64,000 nucleotides of DNA from contig NC_079136.1 of assembly GCF_945859705.1 (NCBI RefSeq), positions 5,869,501 to 5,933,500 of the forward strand, written 5' to 3'. Of the stretch, positions 59,801 to 64,000 are shown one piece after another. Every line of letters starts with the position of its first letter. The first letter of the stretch is position 1. The notes under the pieces are model-generated. The model saw nothing but the letters and a program-made list of their open reading frames with translations. It did not search any database and had not been told where the DNA came from. Made by a program: the position numbers and the translations under genes. This stretch comes from Episyrphus balteatus. Lineage: Eukaryota; Arthropoda; Insecta; Diptera; Syrphidae.

Positions 59801-62800
59801 GTAAACGGTGAACCCAATACACGCAGAAAAATAATTTTTAACCGAGCCCTTTTTTCGGTGGGTTAAAAAAAAAATATGTTAAAAATAACGTAGTTTGGTT
59901 AAAAACTACGTAGTTCTTGTTGCTAAAATCAACGTAGTCGCCTCGGTTAAATCAAATTGTTTAAAATTACCTTCTAAGAAGGTTATTATAACCCATCAAA
60001 TTGTTTATACTGATCGAGAAACTCGGTTATGATTAGACATTTTTGAGATTATTTAATTTTACTGATAAACTTGGTTAAATTAACCAAGTGTATGTATTTT
60101 ATTTTACAGATCACATATTTAATATTAAACAACCTTCTCGTTTAAATTTTGGAAGCTTAGGAAGTTGTTTAAATTTACCGACTATTAAGGTTAAAATAAT
60201 GAAATTGCATTTTTTAGAAAATGTTTCATTTCTTTTTTAAGTATGTTCATTTTCTTTTCCCGCAAACAAATTTACAAATACTTTACCTTTTTATTTTTTG
60301 GCGCACCGACCACGACAAAAATTTTAAACTTAAACCGATATTAAAATTCAAATGCCTGTACATTAAGCTTTAATTGCTCAATTTTTTTAAATACATTTTT
60401 TTGTCTCAAATATCACAAAAAAAAGTCCGAACGTTATTTTTAACCTTGCTTTTTTTCCACTAGTTTACAAATAAAGGTATATATAAAGGTTTTATAGACG
60501 CACATACGTTATACATATTTAAAAAAAAGTTTAAATATTGGAAATTAATATTAATTTGAAATGTTCACTATGGCGTATACGTACTTTTTTTAACGTTTTT
60601 ACTTAATTTTTATTTCTATACATTACAAACATGAACGTGTAACTTTACATATATTTAAAAAAACAGGGTAGTGTATAATTGTGTTTAAAAGTGGGCAATC
60701 CTATATATATTTGAAATATTTTATACAAAAGTACTGTTGGACTGAGAATACTATAATATACCTACACTTTTTTTAAACCAAAACAGATGATTAGATTTTT
60801 GTTTTTCGTACCTTTATAATATAAACAAATTTAAATATATTAGAACATTTTATGCAGATTAATTATTTAAAACACCAATTTTTTTTTTTTTTCTTTATTT
60901 ATCTACAGGAGAATCCAAAAAGAACAAGAAAACATTTGCAAATCCTTATACCAGCGCATTGTCAAACACACCGAATGTCAAAACTATTTAGCCCTATATC
61001 GTTCATTATTCGAGAATGCAAATGAAATACCAGGTTGGAGCAATTCCGACAGTGACGATAATACACTCTATGACAATAAATCAGCAAATGCAACTTCGGC
61101 GGTGACAGGAAAAAATACATCATCTGACGATGATGGACCTGCATTGGTATTGCCACCATTTGATTTGTGGCAGACAATAGTGATTGCCGTGTGCCTGGCG
61201 ATATGCATTATCCTCACAGTGGGTGGAAATATTTTGGTCCTGTTGGCATTTATAGTTGACCGCAGTATACGACAGCCGAGTAATTATTTTATTGCATCTT
61301 TGGCAGCAACGGATATGCTTATTGGTAGGTTATATCGATTTGATTGGAATTCATATATTTTTTCTCATATTTTTCATTGTCCTTTGCAGGAACGGTGTCC
61401 ATGCCCTTTTACACTGTCTATGTTCTGATGGGTTACTGGGATCTAGGACCATTGTTATGTGACCTTTGGCTCTCTGTCGACTACACCGTTTGTCTAGTCT
61501 CACAATACACAGTCCTATTGATCACAATCGATCGGTTTTGTTCAGTGAAAATTGCCGCAAAATATCGCAGCTGGCGAACTAAAAACCGCGTCATTTTCAT
61601 GGTCACAATAACATGGATCATTCCAGCGTTACTATTTTTCATTTCAATTTTCGGCTGGGAACACTTTACCGGCAAACGTGACCTCCTGCCCGGTCAATGT
61701 GCCGTACAATTCCTTAAAGATCCCGTCTTCAATACTGCCCTCATTATTGGCTACTATTGGACGACTTTGGTCGTCTTATTTATCTTATACGGGGGCATTT
61801 ATAAAACTGCCTATGAAATGCAAAAACGCAGTGAAGCCAAGCAACGAAAGATGCAGTCAATGGTGGCCTTGAGTGCAGGTGCCATGACCGGCATGGCCGG
61901 TCGTGCTGCAGGTATTGGCATCACTGACGGCTGTGCCGGTCAAAAATCTGGCAACACTGCTGCTGCTTCAATTATGCCCACATCCAATCAAACATCATCG
62001 ACTTCTTCAGATCCAAAAGAGGCTCCACCTGTTGCTCGAAAAGAGTCTACTCACGCCGAATTGCAACATGCAAATGAGCTTGAGAAGACCGAAGATAAGA
62101 CGAAACGAGATGTTGCCGAAGCCGAAAAAAGTGAACGCTCCAGCAGTCCGGCCTTCGACTCCGATGACGAAAGCTCGGTAAATCAGATTCAAGCTTCAAA
62201 TCAACAACAGCAACAACAACAATTGGCAATGTTGCGAAAGCGTTCCTCAATCGGTCTTGTATTTGGCGCCCAGGCAGCTCTTCTTGCCACCCGGAGTAAA
62301 GGTAACGTAATTTCCAATCCTCTACCCGAGGAGATCCGTTTGAAATCCGATGCTGAAATTCTTTCCTACATCCCAGAGAATTTGCACGGCGATGACAATA
62401 AAAACTCTCCACTCTCCCCCGTCGACATTGATCCTATCGAAGTGCCCAAGGAACAGGTAATTCCATGTCTTGTCCAGGCTATCCTACCCCCACCCGAAGG
62501 CTTTCAATGTCATTCACCTTTATCCGAAAGCTCTGATAAGCAATTAGGAAGTGCTACCAGTGATCTTACAGCTACTTACTATGACGTCATGAAGAGCATG
62601 GACGGTGCTGATTTACGGTACATGGATGAAAGCTCCATAATTCTCCCTTCGCCGAACCAAGAGAGTCTCTCAACATCCTACAGCTTCCCCCCACACAAGA
62701 TTCCACCCGTTAATGCAGCTGCCCAAGCCAATCAAACGGTCACCAATCCAACACTCTTACAAAAGGCTCTAATCCGAGCGGCTGCCCAAAGCCAGAATGC

Positions 62801-63533
62801 ACCCGCTACCCATCATCAAAATCAGAACCCCAAATCCCAGTCCCAGCTTATCGAAGTTGAAACTAATAAAAATAACGATTTATCTTCACATCCAGGATCT
62901 AGCAAGGACATTAATGTCAAGATCTTGGAAAATGTCCAAGAGGTCCCCACGACGACAATGACAATGACAACGGTCACAACAACCCTGGTCTCTCAGGCAT
63001 CTGCAACGAAGCCCCAGCCGGTTGTAACCACCACCAATAAAATAGACTGCAATACCGACAAGGAACCATCTAAAGCTGCGCCAAGTACGAGTTCCGGTTC
63101 GACGTCAATCGGTGGAGGCAAACCCACACAAACCGATGACTCGTCACCAGCCACTGGCGGCATTCAATCTAGCCGAACTTCAAGCAAGAGAGATTTCATA
63201 CGCTCCATTGGCCAACATTTAAAAGGTCGAAAGAAAATTCCACTTAGCATTCGACGGCAAAAGTCGAAATCGGAGAATCGAGCACGCAAAGCCTTCCGCA
63301 CAATTTCATTCATTCTCGGAGCATTTGTGGCGTGTTGGACACCATATCATGTGTTAGCCCTGGTTGAGGGCTTTTGCTCCAATCCACCTTGCACAAATGA
63401 GCACCTTTACATGTTCTCGTACTTTTTATGCTACGCAAATAGCCCGATGAATCCATTTTGTTATGCTCTAGCTAATCAGCAATTTAAGAAAACCTTTACA
63501 AGAATTCTTAAAGGTGACCTTCATATGACGTAA
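53709..63533 (+). CDS. mAChR-B: Muscarinic acetylcholine receptor, insect B type (join 53709..53833, 60909..61324, 61390..63533)
   Basis: A class A GPCR for acetylcholine at the plasma membrane; the insect B type is known to couple to Gi. The join gives 894 residues. The N-terminus (1-128) has sequons at N19, N26, N98, N102 and N111. Membrane segments are about 129-158, 167-194, 202-230, 247-269, 293-318, 812-840 and 850-872. Landmarks are N149, D177, C204-C284 (disulfide), D211 (amine binding), DRF 228-230, W256, CWTPY 829-833 and NPFCY 868-872. The third loop (~319-811) is long, with Q452-458. The best family match by eye is the fly B type (LSVDYTVCLVSQYT); the C type is the main alternative and the A type is excluded. 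Start: an in-frame TAA lies two codons upstream. All junctions are GT-AG and in phase. Codons in exon 3 are more GC-balanced than the flanks. Confidence 0.85.
54233..54290. other. GC-rich block packed with restriction sites, possible assembly artefact
   Basis: GGGCCC (54233), GGCGCGCC (54242), GGATCC (54260) and CCGCGG (54264) sit within 37 bp, followed by about 17 G residues. The composition is unlike everything around it. CCCCCCTGGATCCGC is also similar to the hAT-like end at 59159-59207, so a real but damaged transposon end is the alternative. The clustering resembles a cloning linker or a consensus error at a homopolymer. Confidence 0.5.
55829..57474 (-). mobile_element. Palindromic Tc1-like derivative with 610-bp arms
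   Basis: The ends CAGTAGCGAGCAAAAAAAAT and the complement are perfect inverted repeats with TA at both flanks (55827-55828 and 57475-57476). Arms 55829-56438 and 56865-57474 are each 610 bp and nearly identical. Each arm is the 3' end of a Tc1-type element: transposase C-terminus plus terminal repeat. The centre (56439-56864), on the minus strand, continues the transposase catalytic region into the left arm. Thus the 5' half, including the DNA-binding domain, was lost and replaced by an inverted copy of the 3' half. The total length (1646 bp) is close to that of a normal Tc1 element. It sits in intron 1 of mAChR-B. Confidence 0.88.
56125..56845 (-). pseudogene. Tc1-type transposase, catalytic region, degenerate
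   Basis: The minus strand, across several frameshifts and stops, gives in order RKRFDFAKCHMHWTSEK, SNESKFNLFLSDG, then RPLG, PAIKHGGGVG, RINRMNAEMCKDIVETHM, TQDND.KNTS, PNTTENL and a tail with EQIP. These are the usual Tc1 landmarks around the DD34E core (xFSDESxFNLF, VKHGGGSxMVWG, QQDNDPKHTS, PIENLW). The first catalytic aspartate is replaced by asparagine (SNES, codon at 56727-56729), KHGGG is frameshifted relative to it, and the N-terminal helix-turn-helix half is absent. The tail is duplicated inverted at about 56870-57178. It is certainly non-functional. Confidence 0.8.
59159..59207. mobile_element. Solitary hAT-like terminus
   Basis: A C-run of about 17, followed by AGAAAAAAATCCTGGATCCG and CCCTTG, resembles the inner-to-outer order at the right end of the hAT copies (C-run, A/T-run, CTGGATACGCCACTG). 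No partner end is nearby, so this is a remnant. Confidence 0.5.
59820..60110. repeat. GGTTAAA-rich repeat with ACACGCAGAAAAA start
   Basis: It starts ACACGCAGAAAAATAA and contains GGTTAAA or close variants repeatedly (59861, 59898, 59945, 60069 and others), with ACGTAGT repeated at 59889-59938. It has the look of a short non-autonomous element with internal repeats, but the right end was not found. Confidence 0.4.
60909..61324 (+). CDS. mAChR-B: mAChR-B coding exon 2
   Basis: Acceptor TTTATCTACAG at 60898-60908. The frame reads RIQKEQENICK... through a long acidic, serine-rich extracellular stretch (SDSDDN, then SSDDDGP) to LPPFDLWQ. The first membrane segment follows, with the GGNILVLL signature, then NYFIASLAATDMLIG of the second. 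It ends one base into a glycine codon before donor GTAGGT. Three sequons (N98, N102, N111) lie in the N-terminal part. Confidence 0.88.
61325..61389 (+). other. mAChR-B: mAChR-B intron 2 (65 bp)
   Basis: A minimal intron from GTAGGT to CCTTTGCAG. It is required because exon 2 ends ...TDMLI-G and exon 3 starts (G)-TVSMPFYTVYV, restoring the continuous second membrane segment. The open frame runs through the intron, so the first methionine at 61344 lies inside the intron and is not a start. Confidence 0.92.
61390..63533 (+). CDS. mAChR-B: mAChR-B coding exon 3
   Basis: Encodes residues 181-894: the rest of segment 2, segments 3-5, the third intracellular loop (~490 residues, low complexity, rich in S, T, Q, N and P) and segments 6-7. 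It ends with the short tail FKKTFTRILKGDLHMT and a TAA stop. The loop begins with the basic stretch QKRSEAKQRKMQ and ends with the basic, G-protein-contacting region KSKSENRARKAFRT. The loop's centre is poorly conserved in the family, as is usual for muscarinic receptors. Confidence 0.95.
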
Positions 63534-64000
63534 ACACAAAACACACACATACACACATTAAAAAAAAAAAACAACACATATCTAAATTAAAAATTACAAA
63601 AAATAGTTAAACTTACAATTTTTTTTGGAAAAAAAATAATAATCAAGTCAATTGTCAATTTGAAAAATTAAATAAAAATAAAAAAACAAATTAAATTATT
63701 AAATATAAAAAATTATATATACAAAAAAAAAAACATACAATTATCAAAATTATATTTTTAGGATTAAAATTGTAGAAAAAATAAAAATCATGAATAAAAT
63801 ATTTTAAAATTATACTCGTATATATAAAAAAAAAATAATATTTTAAACAAAACAAAATAGACAATAAAATTTTAAAACTTTTTTTTTCTAATAAGTACAT
63901 TAAAATATATTATAAATAAATTATTTATAATTAGCAAAAAAACAAAAAAAAGCCAAGTATTTTCTACAGACAATTAAAATTAATAAAAAACAAAATAGAA
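63534..64000 (+). other. mAChR-B: mAChR-B 3'UTR with candidate polyadenylation signals
   Basis: Extremely A-rich. AATAAA occurs at about 63671, 63793 and 63863, among other A/T variants. The true cleavage site cannot be chosen in such sequence, and the UTR may extend past the window. Confidence 0.5.

Larger units (their letters stand above)
53834..60908 (+). other. mAChR-B: mAChR-B intron 1 (7.1 kb)
   Basis: The donor GTAAGT and an acceptor with a long T-tract ending TTTATCTACAG are both strong. Contents in order: a GC-rich restriction-site block (54233-54285), homopolymer-rich DNA, a palindromic Tc1 derivative (55829-57474), a possible solitary Tc1-type terminus TACAGTGGTGCCAAATATTT at about 58552, a hAT-like end remnant (59159-59207), a GGTTAAA-rich repeat (about 59820-60110) and one copy of the 22-nt motif (60563-60584). 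Other stretches show nothing recognisable. Confidence 0.7.

Noticed and set aside
61344..61389. Methionine at 61344 as the start of the receptor
   Set aside because: It lies in a 65-bp GT-AG intron; splicing restores the continuous second membrane segment and the N-terminal exons.
1..64000. CRISPR arrays, operons, tRNA or rRNA genes
   Set aside because: No regularly spaced unique-spacer repeats, no tRNA-like arms with a GGTTCGA-type box in a folding context, and no rRNA-like GC-balanced conserved blocks were seen; the sequence is eukaryotic.

Overview
This window looks like insect nuclear DNA, most likely from a fly (Diptera) with a large, transposon-rich genome. It is strongly AT-rich, has almost no coding capacity, and carries many A/T homopolymers, microsatellites and inverted-repeat elements. 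It also carries (AGAC/GGAC)n-bearing dispersed repeats of the mini-me/DINE type known from Diptera. Nothing looks prokaryotic. Almost all the short open frames are chance frames or by-products of repeats.

The one clear host gene is at the right end, on the + strand: a muscarinic acetylcholine receptor, best matched to the insect B type (mAChR-B). I reconstruct three coding exons: 53709-53833, 60909-61324 and 61390-63533 (stop TAA). They encode 894 residues: a glycosylated N-terminus, seven membrane segments and a third intracellular loop of about 490 residues. The first coding exon is only 125 nt and is joined in phase across a 7.1-kb intron; the second intron is 65 nt. A probable 5'UTR with two candidate splice acceptors lies just upstream. 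An A-rich 3'UTR runs to the window edge.

The 53 kb upstream are non-coding: intergenic DNA and/or 5' introns of the receptor gene. Five or six less repetitive, more GC-balanced islands (about 8.95-10.3, 19.2-20.5, 28.6-30.0, 35.4-37.4, 42.6-43.9 and 52.3-53.3 kb) are the best places for regulatory modules or untranslated exons. The rest is a mosaic of non-autonomous DNA transposons, many of which I could delimit exactly from terminal inverted repeats and target duplications. There are four hAT-type insertions with perfect 8-bp duplications, one of which (45555-48976) holds a nested palindrome with 907-bp arms. There is a Foldback-like element with 141-bp tandem units (4377-6527), a long-arm element with a TAA duplication (22601-23902), a pogo-like element inside an element with AATCCCG arrays (12030-13750), TA-flanked mariner-like MITEs, and a Tc1 derivative in receptor intron 1 whose 5' half was replaced by an inverted copy of its 3' end (55829-57474).

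There is also a very pure (TAAAA)n array (about 770 bp), two non-LTR reverse-transcriptase scraps, a family with ~190-bp tandem units, a 22-nt motif found five times, and a suspicious GC-rich block full of restriction sites in intron 1 that may be an assembly artefact. I found no tRNA, rRNA, CRISPR array, or convincing second protein-coding gene.
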